DNA of 64,000 nucleotides from Halalkalibacter urbisdiaboli (GTDB lineage Bacteria; Bacillota; Bacilli; Bacillales; Bacillaceae_D): positions 917,504 through 981,503 of the forward strand of contig NZ_MVJM01000003.1 in NCBI RefSeq assembly GCF_002156385.1. The letters run 5' to 3'. Position 1 is the stretch's first letter. Each line of letters begins with the position of its first letter. Shown here one piece after another: positions 44,238 through 53,567 of the stretch. The notes under the pieces were generated by a model, which saw only the letters and a list, made by a program, of their open reading frames with translations, made no database searches and was not told the origin of the DNA. A program made the position numbers and the translations under genes.

Positions 44238-45506
44238 ATGATTCAACAACGATTTTCAAACTTTTATTATGGATGGGTTATTGTATTTATTGCTGGTATT
44301 GGTATCTTTTTTTCAGGACCTGGGCAAACTTACTCGAATTCTGTATATATTGATCAATATATCGATCATTTCGGATGGTCGCGTACAGAAATCTCAAGTA
44401 TATATTCCATTGCTACTTTCTGTGCTGGAATTTTGATGTTTTTTGTTGGGAGATTTATTGATAAATTTGGGCAAAAAAAAATGATGATTATTGTTGGAAC
44501 AATACTTGGGCTTTCTTGTTTGTTTAATAGCTTTGTCTCAAATATTTGGATGATGTCGATTGGTTTTTTCCTTATTCGGTTATTCGGACAAGGAAGCATG
44601 ACATTAGTTCCAAATACACTTGTACCGCAGTGGTTTATCCAAAAGCGAGGGAGAGCACTAAGTTTTATGGCAATTGGAAGTTTTGTAAGTGCAGCTTTTT
44701 TTCCGATTGCAAATGCGTGGATGATTACTAAATGGGATTGGCAAACTTCCTGGCAAATTTGGGGCTTATTATTACTGTTTTTCTTTGTTCCTCTTGTTGC
44801 TTTTGGAGTACGTAACAAACCAGAGGATATTGGTTTATTACCTGACGGAGAAAAAGTTGCGCAGGATAAAAAACAAATACATACCACAAATAGCTCAACA
44901 GTTGAAGTAAGCTGGACTCTTCAGCAAGCTAGAAAAACACTCACCTTTTGGGCGTTATTAATTTGTGTTGGGATTCCAGCTCTCGTTAATACAGGGATTA
45001 CCTTTCATCTTGTATCTATCTTTGGTGAGAACGGGATAAATGTCCAAACCGCAGCAACCGTTTTAAGTTTGATGGCAATTATCGGGTTCCCAATTTCCTT
45101 TATATCCGGATTTATATTAGAAAAAATACAGACAAATCTCTTGTTGGCACTTATTTTTGTTTTTGAAATCATGTTACTTCTGCTACTTTTAGTTCTTAAT
45201 TCCGTCCCAGTTGCTATAATTTTTGGTGTTTTATGGGGTGTTGCGACTGGACTAGAAAGAATCACACTAAACATTGTTTGGCCAAACTATTTCGGGCGCC
45301 AATATTTAGGGAGTATTAAAGGCCTTGCTGTAACGGTCGGTGTTGTTGCCTCATCTTTCGGCCCTCTTCCATTTGGCATAGGTTACGATATTTTTCATAG
45401 TTACTCACAAGTGTTACTGCTTTTACTTGTCTTACCAGTTTTAGGTTTTATCTGTGCATTATATGCTAAAAAGCCTCAGAAACAAACAAAGCAATTAGCA
45501 TCTTAA
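44238..45506 (+). CDS. MFS transporter, oxalate/formate antiporter-like (monocarboxylate) group
   Basis: 422 residues with 12 helices. The N-terminal FYYGWVIVFIAGIGIFFSGPGQTYSNSV and first-loop motif GRFIDKFGQKKMMIIVG place it among OFA/MCT-like MFS proteins, which import or exchange organic anions. A central hydrophilic loop (about 200-230) divides the two halves. It starts at ATG 44238 with AGGTGTGA upstream and sits behind a probable attenuator. Substrate unknown. Confidence 0.88.
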   Translation: MIQQRFSNFYYGWVIVFIAGIGIFFSGPGQTYSNSVYIDQYIDHFGWSRTEISSIYSIATFCAGILMFFVGRFIDKFGQKKMMIIVGTILGLSCLFNSFVSNIWMMSIGFFLIRLFGQGSMTLVPNTLVPQWFIQKRGRALSFMAIGSFVSAAFFPIANAWMITKWDWQTSWQIWGLLLLFFFVPLVAFGVRNKPEDIGLLPDGEKVAQDKKQIHTTNSSTVEVSWTLQQARKTLTFWALLICVGIPALVNTGITFHLVSIFGENGINVQTAATVLSLMAIIGFPISFISGFILEKIQTNLLLALIFVFEIMLLLLLLVLNSVPVAIIFGVLWGVATGLERITLNIVWPNYFGRQYLGSIKGLAVTVGVVASSFGPLPFGIGYDIFHSYSQVLLLLLVLPVLGFICALYAKKPQKQTKQLAS

Positions 45507-45527
45507 GAAATAGCGTAAAAATTAACA

Positions 45528-45563
45528 AAGAGGTGTCAAAGAGGGTTTCCTTTGACACCTCTT
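45528..45563. terminator. Bidirectional terminator between MFS gene and repeat-protein gene
   Basis: AAGAGGTGTCAAA / TTTGACACCTCTT, perfect 13-bp stem with a 10-nt loop. Confidence 0.88.
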
Positions 45564-45576
45564 ATTTATTAAAATG

Positions 45577-46005
45577 TTATTTCCATCCTCTCTGAGGCCC
45601 AGGAAGCGGACCTTCGAAGTTCGGATAGCCCGGATATGGTGTCGTTTGATTACCGTTCGGTCCAGGAAGCGGACCTTCGAAGTTTGGATAGCCCGGATAT
45701 GGTGTCGTTTGATTACCGTTCGGTCCAGGAAGCGGACCTTCGAAGTTTGGATAGCCCGGATATGGCATCGTTTGGTTACCGTTCGGTCCAGGAAGCGGAC
45801 CTTCGAAGTTTGGATAGCCTGGATATGGCATCGTTTGATTACCATTCGGTCCAGGAAGCGGACCTTCGAAGTTTGGATAGCCCGGATATGGCATCGTTTG
45901 ATTACCGTTCGGTCCAGGAAGCGGACCCTCGAAGTTTGAGCAGGAATGTGGTGTTTGTTGAGCGCCTTTTTGATATAAGCCTAGCGGGTTGTTGTAGTTT
46001 TGCAT
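45577..46005 (-). CDS. Tandem-repeat protein rich in Pro-Gly (21-residue repeat)
   Basis: 142 residues. After an N-terminus reading MQNYNNPLGLYQKGAQQTPH, the unit NFEGPLPGPNGNQT-(M/T)-PYPGYP is repeated five times with a sixth partial unit, ending PLPGPQRGWK. No signal peptide or membrane helix, so it may be deposited on the spore (coat-like) or otherwise surface-associated. ATG 46005 has AGGAGG upstream. Repeats are nearly identical in DNA. The plus-strand frames are open only because of the repeat and are not genes. Confidence 0.78.
   Translation of the reverse strand: MQNYNNPLGLYQKGAQQTPHSCSNFEGPLPGPNGNQTMPYPGYPNFEGPLPGPNGNQTMPYPGYPNFEGPLPGPNGNQTMPYPGYPNFEGPLPGPNGNQTTPYPGYPNFEGPLPGPNGNQTTPYPGYPNFEGPLPGPQRGWK
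45598..45935. repeat. 63-bp tandem repeat, six copies
   Basis: The GGAAGCGGACC element recurs every 63 bp at 45601, 45664, 45727, 45790, 45853 and 45916. Copies differ by only a few bases, indicating recent expansion. It encodes the 21-residue unit on the minus strand. Confidence 0.92.
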
Positions 46006-46139
46006 AGTAGTTCCTCCTAAAAAATTAGTACACACTACCCTATGCACTTTCCTAGTCATTTGTTATACGTTCTGAAAATTGGCTTTTAAATTTTTACAGT
46101 GGCAATTGTTGGATAAAATAATTAAAAGGAGGGATTATC

Positions 46140-46786
46140 GTGGGACATATGTATTTCTATATTTTGTTTGCATTACTAATCACACAACTTCCATTAACTC
46201 GAACGTATTTCAACACAATGAATACAATGGTTCATTAATCTGGGCATGCAATAGCAGCCTTATTAACGAGTGGAAAAATTCATTCGAACTCGTTATATTC
46301 GAACTCAGAGGGAATGGCCCTAACCCAATCACGTTCGTAGGTAAGCCAATTATTATTTATTATTCTGGATATACATTCGCGAGCTTGAGTACCTTTTTAT
46401 GCTTTTTTCTCATTTATAAAGAAAAACAATCCATGTTATTTTACATGATGGCCCTTCTCGCTTTTTTTAACTTGCTTTTGTGGGTCCGAAATCGTTATGG
46501 CTTGATATGGCTCGTTGTTTTCCTTGCATTGTTTTCAATTATTCACTATTTTCAGTTAACCATACTACAGGAAATCATCGTCCTGTTGCTATCTAGCGTA
46601 CTTCTAATCGAATCAACGTTAAGTTCCTTTTCGATATTGACTCTCAGTATAAGAAATTCTAAGCAAGCTGGTGACGCTAGCGGTCTACAGAAATTAACCT
46701 TTATTCCTGCTCCGATATGGGGGTTGCTTTTTTTTACACAATCGCTTGTATGTAGTTACTATATTTATCAATTTTTCTTAAAATAA
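46140..46786 (+). pseudogene. Decayed M50B-like metallopeptidase gene
   Basis: GTG 46140 follows GGAGGG and gives a membrane segment, then the M50 zinc motif region with the catalytic Glu codon turned into TAA (46236-46238): VH-stop-SGHAIAALLTSGK. A second stop (46338-46340) and a frame change follow, after which the frame shown by GYTFASLSTFLCFFLIYKEK runs on to 46786. The intact family members are membrane peptidases of about 220 residues. At least one substitution and one indel inactivate the gene. Confidence 0.78.
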
Positions 46787-46824
46787 AATACATTGTTTAC
46801 ATAATAATATTATGAATACTAAGA

Positions 46825-46852
46825 AGTCTCAATGGTAATGAACCTTGAGACT
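46825..46852. terminator. Hairpin behind the M50 pseudogene
   Basis: AGTCTCAA-x-GGT / ACC-TTGAGACT imperfect stem; no strong T-run. Confidence 0.4.
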
Positions 46853-46889
46853 ACAGTAATATAAAACCGATTAAAGTCTCAATTTCACC

Positions 46890-47330
46890 GAAAAAAGTGC
46901 AAGCGGCATGTTCCGAGCATAATACGGTACAGATTTTGCTTCGTGTTCATTGATGTCATTGTCACGGTTACCCATATGTCCCAACTGTTGCAGTTGCTAA
47001 AGCCCCTGTTACCATGAACATTCCGATGCTTTGTGATTAATCACATCATATAAAGGAATTAAGACTTCTATAAGCACTGCAATTGTAGCAATTGGATGAA
47101 CACCGCTCATACTCATCTTCAAATATGTAAGTTGGATGAGAATTAATGTGAGTAAGGGATAGTTACTAGTAGCCAAAAAAGGCTGTTGAATAACGTGTAA
47201 AAACGGTGTTTCATTTATACTAGAAAAAAAGCTAATCCAAAAAAAGAACATCAAAATTCTGCATCCCGTTTGTACGTGATTTCCAATTTTCCCAACCGAT
47301 AATGATAAAAGTTCGCCATCTACGCATTAC
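46890..47330 (-). pseudogene. Decayed polytopic membrane protein gene
   Basis: Minus-strand frames read SLSVGKIGNHVQTG...LMFFFWISFFSSINETPF...LIQLTYLKMSMSGVHPIATIAVLI, then stop at 47009. In another frame MVTGALATATVGTYG and VTVTMTSMNTKQNLYRI continue. These pieces resemble the end of a nucleoside-recognition/permease-like membrane protein, but the assignment is uncertain. Frames broken at least twice. Confidence 0.5.
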
Positions 47331-47398
47331 TATCGCCATCATAAATGAAAAGGGCAGGATTACTAAGCAAACCTCGCCTGATTTATTGCTTTCAACTC

Positions 47399-48061
47399 CT
47401 ACCATTTCAATGAACTAAGACATTCTTTTGCCCTTGTGAGTTGTTCCTTTTCAAGTTCCCATTCTTCTAATTCGTATAGGATTTCACGAATTGAGCCATA
47501 ACCACGTACAAATCCGTTCACTCTTGCTGCGAGTGTAGAATCAACAAAATGATGAAACGTGGGAAATAAGGCCCTTATTGAATCGAATGCCATCGGATAT
47601 CGCTTCAATAAATATTTTTGATGGGTATCTTCAGCTCGAAAAAATTGTTGAAATGGCTGTATTTCCGTTTCGATTTCAAAATTTAGTTTTTGCTTCCACC
47701 TATCTTTTAATATGTGAGCTACCCTTTCCTGTTCTTCGTCGCGGAATAAGAGTAACGACATATATTGACGCCCTTTGTACTTTGGTCTTTGCGGGTTATG
47801 ATTGCTCCAAAAAAAATCTACAAGGTCTTTGTATGCAAGGAATCTCGTGTCATAATCAACTTCGATACACTCTGTATGATCCCCCATTTGTCGATAGGTT
47901 GGTTGCTTCGTTGTTCCACCGGCATAGCCGACTCGAGTACGAATGACTCCACGAAGATGCCCGAACCGAGCATCAGGTCCCCAAAATCACCCCATTCCAA
48001 AAGTGGCTGTTTCTATATGAGTTGATTTGAAACTGTAATCGTTATCTAATTCTCTCGTCAT
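47399..48061 (-). CDS. msrA: Peptide-methionine (S)-S-oxide reductase MsrA with in-frame TGA at the catalytic Cys codon (candidate selenoprotein)
   Basis: Read with one TGA as selenocysteine, the gene encodes 220 residues. ATG 48061 follows GAGAGGAG and starts MTRELDNDYSFKSTHIETAT. The active site reads FGMG-TGA-FWGPDARFG; normal MsrA has FGMGCFWGPDARFG, so TGA (47987-47989, codon 25) replaces the catalytic Cys exactly. The rest is intact and typical: VIRTRVGYAGGT, PTYRQMGDHTE, FFWSNHNPQRPKYKGRQYMS. Cys residues at TECIEV and near the C-terminus (KECLSSLKW) could resolve the oxidised enzyme. A hairpin at 47956-47974 fits a bacterial SECIS. Without Sec insertion only 24 residues would be made. 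Alternative: nonsense-mutated pseudogene. Confidence 0.85.
47956..47974 (-). promoter_or_regulatory. Candidate bacterial SECIS hairpin of msrA
   Basis: On the mRNA strand GATGCTCG-GTT-CGGGCATC forms an 8-bp stem (one G-U pair) with a small loop starting with G. The loop lies 20 nt after the TGA; bSECIS elements have the apical loop 16-37 nt downstream with a G in its first two positions. The hairpin starts 12 nt after the TGA. Confidence 0.65.
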
Positions 48062-48223
48062 AATTCTACTCCTCTCTATAATTGAATGACTACATATCAT
48101 GTTGTGCCGATAAACGTCTATTCCTGCGCTTACCCTGGAAATATCAGCTTTTTTCACAAATGGTCTAACGTTCACATGAAAACAATCGGGTTTACTCATA
48201 CTAATCTTTAGGAGGGAATAAAT

Positions 48224-49129
48224 ATGAAGCCTATTTTAATTATTCTTTTAACATTTATACCATTTCTTAATCTTCATGACCAAGCTCAAATTACATTTGA
48301 GGACAAAACGATTACAACTGTAAATCGAAAGGATTATATTGAACCTCACTTAGGACGCCCTGTAATCAACCATGAAAAGTATACTCAGCTTGTAGAAAAC
48401 ATTAACGTGATTGTTTCTAAACAACCCGAAAATGCTTTTATTAATTCACAAGGCGATATAGAAGCAGAAAAAGTTGGCTATGCTCTTGATCGAAAAACTT
48501 TTCAAACGGATTTTTATCAATATTTTTTTGGTCAAGGTGATGCAACAATAGCGATCAAAAGACAGAAAATCTATCCACGAGTTGATACCGAATTATTAGG
48601 AAATGTTCGGGTAAAACAAATCGGGTCCTATATAACGTATTTTAATACATACAATAAGGAACGTTCACATAATATTTCTTTAGCGTCAGAGGCAATTGAC
48701 AATTTTGTTGTATTCCCTGGAGAAACATTTTCTTTTAACAGAGTCGTTGGTAAAAGAACAACTGAACGAGGCTATTTACCAGCTCCTGTTATTGTAAGAG
48801 GTGAGCTAACAGAAGGTATAGGGGGTGGAATTTGTCAAATCTCCTCAACCTTATATAATGCTGTTGATCGAGCTGGACTTAAAATTATTGAACGATACAC
48901 GCATAGTCGTAGAGTTCCTTACGTTCCGCCAGGAAGAGATGCAACAGTCAGCTGGTACGGACCGGATTTCATCTTTAAAAATCCTCATAATCAACCTATA
49001 TTAATTCGTTCCAAAACCAGTGGCGGACAAGTAGTTATCTCTATCCATTCATCCGAAAACATTAACTATGAACCACGCAAAACTCCTGCAGCTCCTAAAC
49101 AACTTCCAAAAGAAATTCACTTATATTAA
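48224..49129 (+). CDS. VanW-family protein
   Basis: 301 residues with a hydrophobic N-terminus (about 1-20) that could be a signal peptide. The C-terminal two-thirds is the VanW domain: FNRVVGKRTTERGYLPAPVI, GIGGGICQISSTLYNAVDRAGL, YVPPGRDATVSWYGPDF. VanW proteins occur with vancomycin-resistance genes and in YoaR-like cell-surface proteins, but their biochemical role is unknown. ATG is preceded by TAGGAGGG. Standing alone, flanked by a terminator. Confidence 0.87.
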   Translation: MKPILIILLTFIPFLNLHDQAQITFEDKTITTVNRKDYIEPHLGRPVINHEKYTQLVENINVIVSKQPENAFINSQGDIEAEKVGYALDRKTFQTDFYQYFFGQGDATIAIKRQKIYPRVDTELLGNVRVKQIGSYITYFNTYNKERSHNISLASEAIDNFVVFPGETFSFNRVVGKRTTERGYLPAPVIVRGELTEGIGGGICQISSTLYNAVDRAGLKIIERYTHSRRVPYVPPGRDATVSWYGPDFIFKNPHNQPILIRSKTSGGQVVISIHSSENINYEPRKTPAAPKQLPKEIHLY

Positions 49130-49176
49130 AAGGGTTGCCCTTCAAAGGTTTTATTAACCTTTTCGGCAACCCTTTT
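49128..49176. terminator. Bidirectional terminator between vanW-like gene and the exported protein gene
   Basis: Outer AAAAGGGTTGCC / GGCAACCCTTTT, inner AAAGGTT / AACCTTT. Third member of the hairpin family. Confidence 0.88.
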
Positions 49177-49179
49177 ACA

Positions 49180-50259
49180 TTATTTTGGAATCGTCTCTAA
49201 TTGCCAACCTTCAGTTGGAGTATTACGCTTAACTTTAAAAGTAAAAGTTTTCTCTGTTTCGCGTTTTCCTTTTTCTTTGATCACATATGTTAATGGTAAT
49301 TCGAATAGCACACTTCCTTCGATGGTTGGTGTTGGATTTGTTGTCGTGGCTCTAATAAATTCAACTTCTTCGAGAAAGGAGCGGTCTAAATCTTCATCGC
49401 TAACATATTGTAGTAGTTCAAGGTCATTGTGATTTAATGCGATGAAAAATAATTGAATAACATCAAAGGGATTAAGGGCCTTAATAAAAGAGGATAACTC
49501 TCCTGCGGCTTTATAAATCATTACTTGATGTGATAGGTCTAAACTTTTTGTTCGATGTGTTACACAATCTTTAAAATGAATACAAAAATGACCAGGAAAT
49601 CCGTTAACGATTGCGCCTCCACCATGAGGCATACCATGCATAGAAGCAGCAATTGTTTGATCATTAATATGGACGAGAATTGCTTTTCGATTCCAGCTCC
49701 ATTTCCCACCATATATTGCTTTCATTATTTTAGTGTCTTTTCTAGTAAGTGGCTGGACATCTGCATGGTTTTTTCCTGCTCTTCTTTGAACGTTAAACCG
49801 ATAACCAGTTTCTATGTCCGTTACTTCAAACGTTGAATAACGAGGAAGTATTTTATCAACCTTTTCCCAAGGCAACAAAGCTCCATAATGCCTTTCATGC
49901 AACTGTGAGAAATATAATTTTAGTTTTTTAGCTGTTGCAGATGCTATTTTTATTTTCTCTTTTGTATGGATGTTATAAAAGTAGCCATCGTCGTCCATCA
50001 TATAAATTCGGAACTGACTTCCGTCTTCCAGTAATAAATAATTGTTTGATACAGGTAATACATCAATTTTATCGATTGAATTTGCTTTAAGTATTGCTTC
50101 GACCATTGGTTCAGAAGAAATTAATAATTCACTTTGAAAGAATGCCTCCCCTGAAGCTTTTACAATGAGAGTTACTTGTTTATCAACTTCTTTTCCAAAA
50201 ACGAGTGAAGGACAGATGATCAGGAAAATAATCATGTATAAAAGTTGTTTTTTTAGCAT
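49180..50259 (-). CDS. Exported protein of unknown function with an L,D-transpeptidase-like motif
   Basis: 359 residues with a signal peptide (about 1-22, ending VFG). The middle region contains WSWNRKAILVHINDQTIAAS, then HGMPHGGGAIVNGFPGHFCI followed by HF, with a Cys flanked by His and Gly. This echoes the HG...SHGC pattern of YkuD L,D-transpeptidases, but the classic consensus is not met. The C-terminal half has a beta-rich domain (SVLFELPLTYVIKEKGKRET). Probably acts outside the membrane in the cell wall. ATG follows GCGGTAAA; ribosome site weak. Confidence 0.72.
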   Translation of the reverse strand: MLKKQLLYMIIFLIICPSLVFGKEVDKQVTLIVKASGEAFFQSELLISSEPMVEAILKANSIDKIDVLPVSNNYLLLEDGSQFRIYMMDDDGYFYNIHTKEKIKIASATAKKLKLYFSQLHERHYGALLPWEKVDKILPRYSTFEVTDIETGYRFNVQRRAGKNHADVQPLTRKDTKIMKAIYGGKWSWNRKAILVHINDQTIAASMHGMPHGGGAIVNGFPGHFCIHFKDCVTHRTKSLDLSHQVMIYKAAGELSSFIKALNPFDVIQLFFIALNHNDLELLQYVSDEDLDRSFLEEVEFIRATTTNPTPTIEGSVLFELPLTYVIKEKGKRETEKTFTFKVKRNTPTEGWQLETIPK

Positions 50260-50351
50260 GTGTTTACCGCCTTGCGAATAATTTGTCTAGCTATATTAGA
50301 TATTTGCAGGTTTGCCTTGCGATAAACACCCTTTTTTTAGGAGGTTGTACA

Positions 50352-50585
50352 TTAATCATCGTTTGGAAAACTTAAAAAAGCAGGATTAAAAAGTGTATCA
50401 GGAAAATGTTGGTCTGTAACGTCTGTATACTGTTTAATTTCCTCCTCTATTTTTATTAAATCCTCCTCAATTTCTGAATAAGCTTGCTCTCTATTTTCTA
50501 ATTGATTTTTTAACATCTGCCGTGTTTCAAACAATACATGTAGATTTTCGAGTTTCTCGACATATGATAATGGTTGTTGATCCAT
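50352..50585 (-). CDS. Small coiled-coil protein, 77 residues
   Basis: Starts at ATG 50585 with AAGGGTG upstream (the frame extends further left but without support). Mostly helical with heptad spacing (LENLHVLFETRQMLKNQLEN) and a C-terminal hydrophobic stretch. Unknown function; lies in a block of small genes between the exported protein and the PBP4-type gene. Confidence 0.6.
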   Translation of the reverse strand: MDQQPLSYVEKLENLHVLFETRQMLKNQLENREQAYSEIEEDLIKIEEEIKQYTDVTDQHFPDTLFNPAFLSFPNDD

Positions 50586-50620
50586 GTTTTTCACCCTTTG
50601 TTTACATAATATAATTACGT

Positions 50621-50995
50621 TCACCTTGTGTATTCTGCAGAATAAGAATTTGCACCAGCATGCACCGATAACAATGTATTCGCGTAACCTACAATTCGAT
50701 TAACGACTTCATCCGCTATGGCATAAACTAATGGATAAAGCCGTTCATCGAAAAGTTTCGGGTCATCAAAAATTAGTGTTGTATTTATAAAAACATCACG
50801 ATTTCCTTGTAAATCATAATGTACGATGACCTTCGCTGCGGCACCACCCGTTTTAGGTTCCGTATAGGATTTTAAAAACAGGTACCACTCTTCTGCTGTT
50901 GCTGATCTGAAATTTTTTATGAAATATAAATGTTTAATTTCTTCCTTAACGATTTTTTCCAATTCACTATTTTTTAAATCAACAATTTTCTTCAC
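50621..50995 (-). CDS. Uncharacterised 124-residue soluble protein
   Basis: Starts at GTG 50995 with AAGGGG upstream, 11 nt after the carboxypeptidase stop. Alpha/beta protein (KVIVHYDLQGNRDVFINTTL; RLYPLVYAIADEVVNRIVGY). No known domain recognised. Likely co-transcribed with the PBP4-type gene. Confidence 0.68.
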   Translation of the reverse strand: MKKIVDLKNSELEKIVKEEIKHLYFIKNFRSATAEEWYLFLKSYTEPKTGGAAAKVIVHYDLQGNRDVFINTTLIFDDPKLFDERLYPLVYAIADEVVNRIVGYANTLLSVHAGANSYSAEYTR

Positions 50996-51005
50996 TTCAT
51001 TCCCC

Positions 51006-52445
51006 TTACTCTGAGATTATCTTCACAATTTGGTCTTCGATCGCTTTACCGTCACTGTTATTAGTAAGATTGTTCAATAAGATAGCGAAGATCAGTCTCT
51101 CGTCTTTGTCTGTTTCAAGATATCCAGCTAACGTACTTACAGTTGAAATTGTTCCTGTTTTTGCAATAACTTTCCCTTCAACACCTTCTAATCGGTTTTG
51201 TAATGTGCCTCCAATCATATCGGAGTTTATACCAGCAACCGGTAATGAATGTAAATAACTTTTGAACCACTTTTCTTCTTGAATTGTATAAAGCAGCTTC
51301 GTTAATTGATTAGCCGGTACTAAATTAACATGGGAAATACCAGATCCATCGCGTATAACTAACGTGTCTGTGTCAATCTGAAATGTAGCTAGCTGTTCAA
51401 GAATAACTTCAAGTCCTGCTTCCCAACTGCCATCGTTTTTTTCGGTTTTCCCTAGTTCTTTTACTAATGTTTCCGCGTGTCCATTGTTGCTTAGTTTCAT
51501 AAAGGGTACAAAAAGCTCAGACAATGGTATTGATTTATGAACTGAAATTATCGTTACCTCTTGTGGAGTTTTCCCTATTTTTACGTCTCCAATTAAATGA
51601 ATTCCTTCGGCTTTTAACGCTTTTTTAAAAAGCTCTAAAACCATTTCAGTTGGTTCCCAAACGGCGATTGTTTTCTTGAACCCATTTGTATGAAGCGGGA
51701 CAGCCCCTTTTATCGTAATTGTGTTTGTACCATGAATTCTTTCAATTATTAGTTTATTTAATTCAGATTCTGGGACTACCTTCGTATAATTTTCAATGTG
51801 TACATATTCTGTATTAGGAGAAACAGTGATGATGGCAGGGTTCCCTAGTCGATTTTGTGGCATTATATTAATCTTGACAGTCCCTGCATCATAATTTTTA
51901 CTTGATGAAACCGTTAAGGCAGAAGTTTGAGCACCATACCCCTTAGTTTCATCACTCCAGACTAAATCAATGGGGTATCGTTGATTATCGTACCAAGTAT
52001 CATCACCGATTAAATCACCTGTAATGAAACGGACTCCTTGATTTTTAAGTTCCTTTGCCATCGCTCTTATATCTGAGGGAAGAAGAGTCGGATCTCCTTT
52101 CCCTCTTACATATAAATTTCCATTAAGAACATTCCAACGTATCTTGCCGTCGTTTAATAATTCGGTGTGGAACGTATAGTTTTCACCTAACCGCGCCATA
52201 GCAACTGCACCTGTAATCAATTTCATATTAGATGCTGGGCGTAATCTTTTATCCCCGTTGTATTGAAATAATATTTCCCCTGTATTAGCTGAACGAACAC
52301 TAATACCAACCGTGCTTCCTTTTAAAGCTTCGTTCATAAGGAAATGGGTTAATTCTTGTTTCCAATTTGTATCTACAGCATAGACCTTAACGTTTGTAAT
52401 AAAAATGAACAAAATGCACATAAATAATGTTTTTTTGATAGCCAT
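51006..52445 (-). CDS. D-alanyl-D-alanine carboxypeptidase/endopeptidase, S13 (PBP4) type
   Basis: About 479 residues with a signal peptide (MAIKKTLFMCILFIFITNV...). Peptidase S13 motifs are present: SxxK in RPASNMKLITGAV, SxN in KLSNNGHAETL, and KTG in VIAKTGTISTVS. A large insertion domain between SxxK and SxN follows the PBP4 fold. It cleaves D-Ala-D-Ala termini or cross-links in peptidoglycan outside the membrane. Start at ATG 52445 is chosen for its signal peptide even though GAAGGG touches it; the frame is open further upstream. Confidence 0.88.
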   Translation of the reverse strand: MAIKKTLFMCILFIFITNVKVYAVDTNWKQELTHFLMNEALKGSTVGISVRSANTGEILFQYNGDKRLRPASNMKLITGAVAMARLGENYTFHTELLNDGKIRWNVLNGNLYVRGKGDPTLLPSDIRAMAKELKNQGVRFITGDLIGDDTWYDNQRYPIDLVWSDETKGYGAQTSALTVSSSKNYDAGTVKINIMPQNRLGNPAIITVSPNTEYVHIENYTKVVPESELNKLIIERIHGTNTITIKGAVPLHTNGFKKTIAVWEPTEMVLELFKKALKAEGIHLIGDVKIGKTPQEVTIISVHKSIPLSELFVPFMKLSNNGHAETLVKELGKTEKNDGSWEAGLEVILEQLATFQIDTDTLVIRDGSGISHVNLVPANQLTKLLYTIQEEKWFKSYLHSLPVAGINSDMIGGTLQNRLEGVEGKVIAKTGTISTVSTLAGYLETDKDERLIFAILLNNLTNNSDGKAIEDQIVKIISE

Positions 52446-52513
52446 CCCTTCTTTCCATATTTCATTTTTTATTTTTACCAAAAACAGAGCTTTTACAAGT
52501 AATAACAAAAAAA

Positions 52514-52542
52514 GCAGCTGAAACCGAAATGGTCACAGCTGC
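52514..52542 (-). terminator. Terminator of the Gln-rich protein gene
   Basis: GCAGCTG / CAGCTGC stem with T7 on the minus strand. Confidence 0.85.
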
Positions 52543-52568
52543 CCAAAAATTAAGGTATGAACATTAAT

Positions 52569-53222
<654 letters not shown>

Positions 53223-53388
53223 GGCAAGCCCTCCTCTAGTACAACCGTGTTCCTTAAATGACGGAACATAACGTATTATGAACTTAAATCAGTGGTTTAT
53301 GTTTTAAATTTGTTAGTAGATCTTAGAAATTCAGTGTAAAATGTGTTTTTGAAAAAAAACGGTACATTACCGTTCAAACATAATACAT

Positions 53389-53511
53389 TTATTGAGCCCT
53401 TTTGTTCTTACTAAGTATAAAGGCTTCATCTGCTGCGTCTAATAATTTCTTCAATTGTTTGAGGGAACGCAATGCACCCGATATCGAAATCTTTACATCA
53501 ATAGAGTCAAC
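53389..53511 (-). pseudogene. GGDEF-domain C-terminal remnant
   Basis: A short minus-strand frame reads VDSIDVKISISGALRSLKQL then KKLLDAADEAFILSKNKRAQ, which matches the end of a GGDEF domain (the ADxAxYxxK helix). No start codon or upstream domain is visible, so this is a leftover of a lost gene between two intact ones. Confidence 0.5.
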
Positions 53512-53529
53512 GTACCTTTAATTACAAAA

Positions 53530-53566
53530 AAAACCAGACCATTTATTGTAAATGATCTAGGTTTTT
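53530..53566 (-). terminator. Terminator of rarD
   Basis: AAAACC...ATTTA / TAAAT...GGTTTT imperfect stem with T-run on either side. Confidence 0.7.
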
Positions 53567-53567
53567 A

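Noticed and set aside
45598-45935. Repeat array as a CRISPR
   Set aside because: The copies are directly adjacent 63-bp units without spacers and encode a regular peptide; no cas genes are near.
45574-46007. Two long plus-strand ORFs over the tandem repeat
   Set aside because: The 63-bp repeat is open in several frames; only the minus-strand frame has a ribosome site, start codon and terminator.
46140-46786. Stop-codon readthrough of the M50 gene
   Set aside because: The first stop is TAA at a Glu codon and is followed by a frame change; recoding is not plausible.
46861-47330. Additional selenoprotein or intact membrane protein in this stretch
   Set aside because: Frames are broken by several stops of different types and indels; no single TGA explains them, so decay is the simpler reading.
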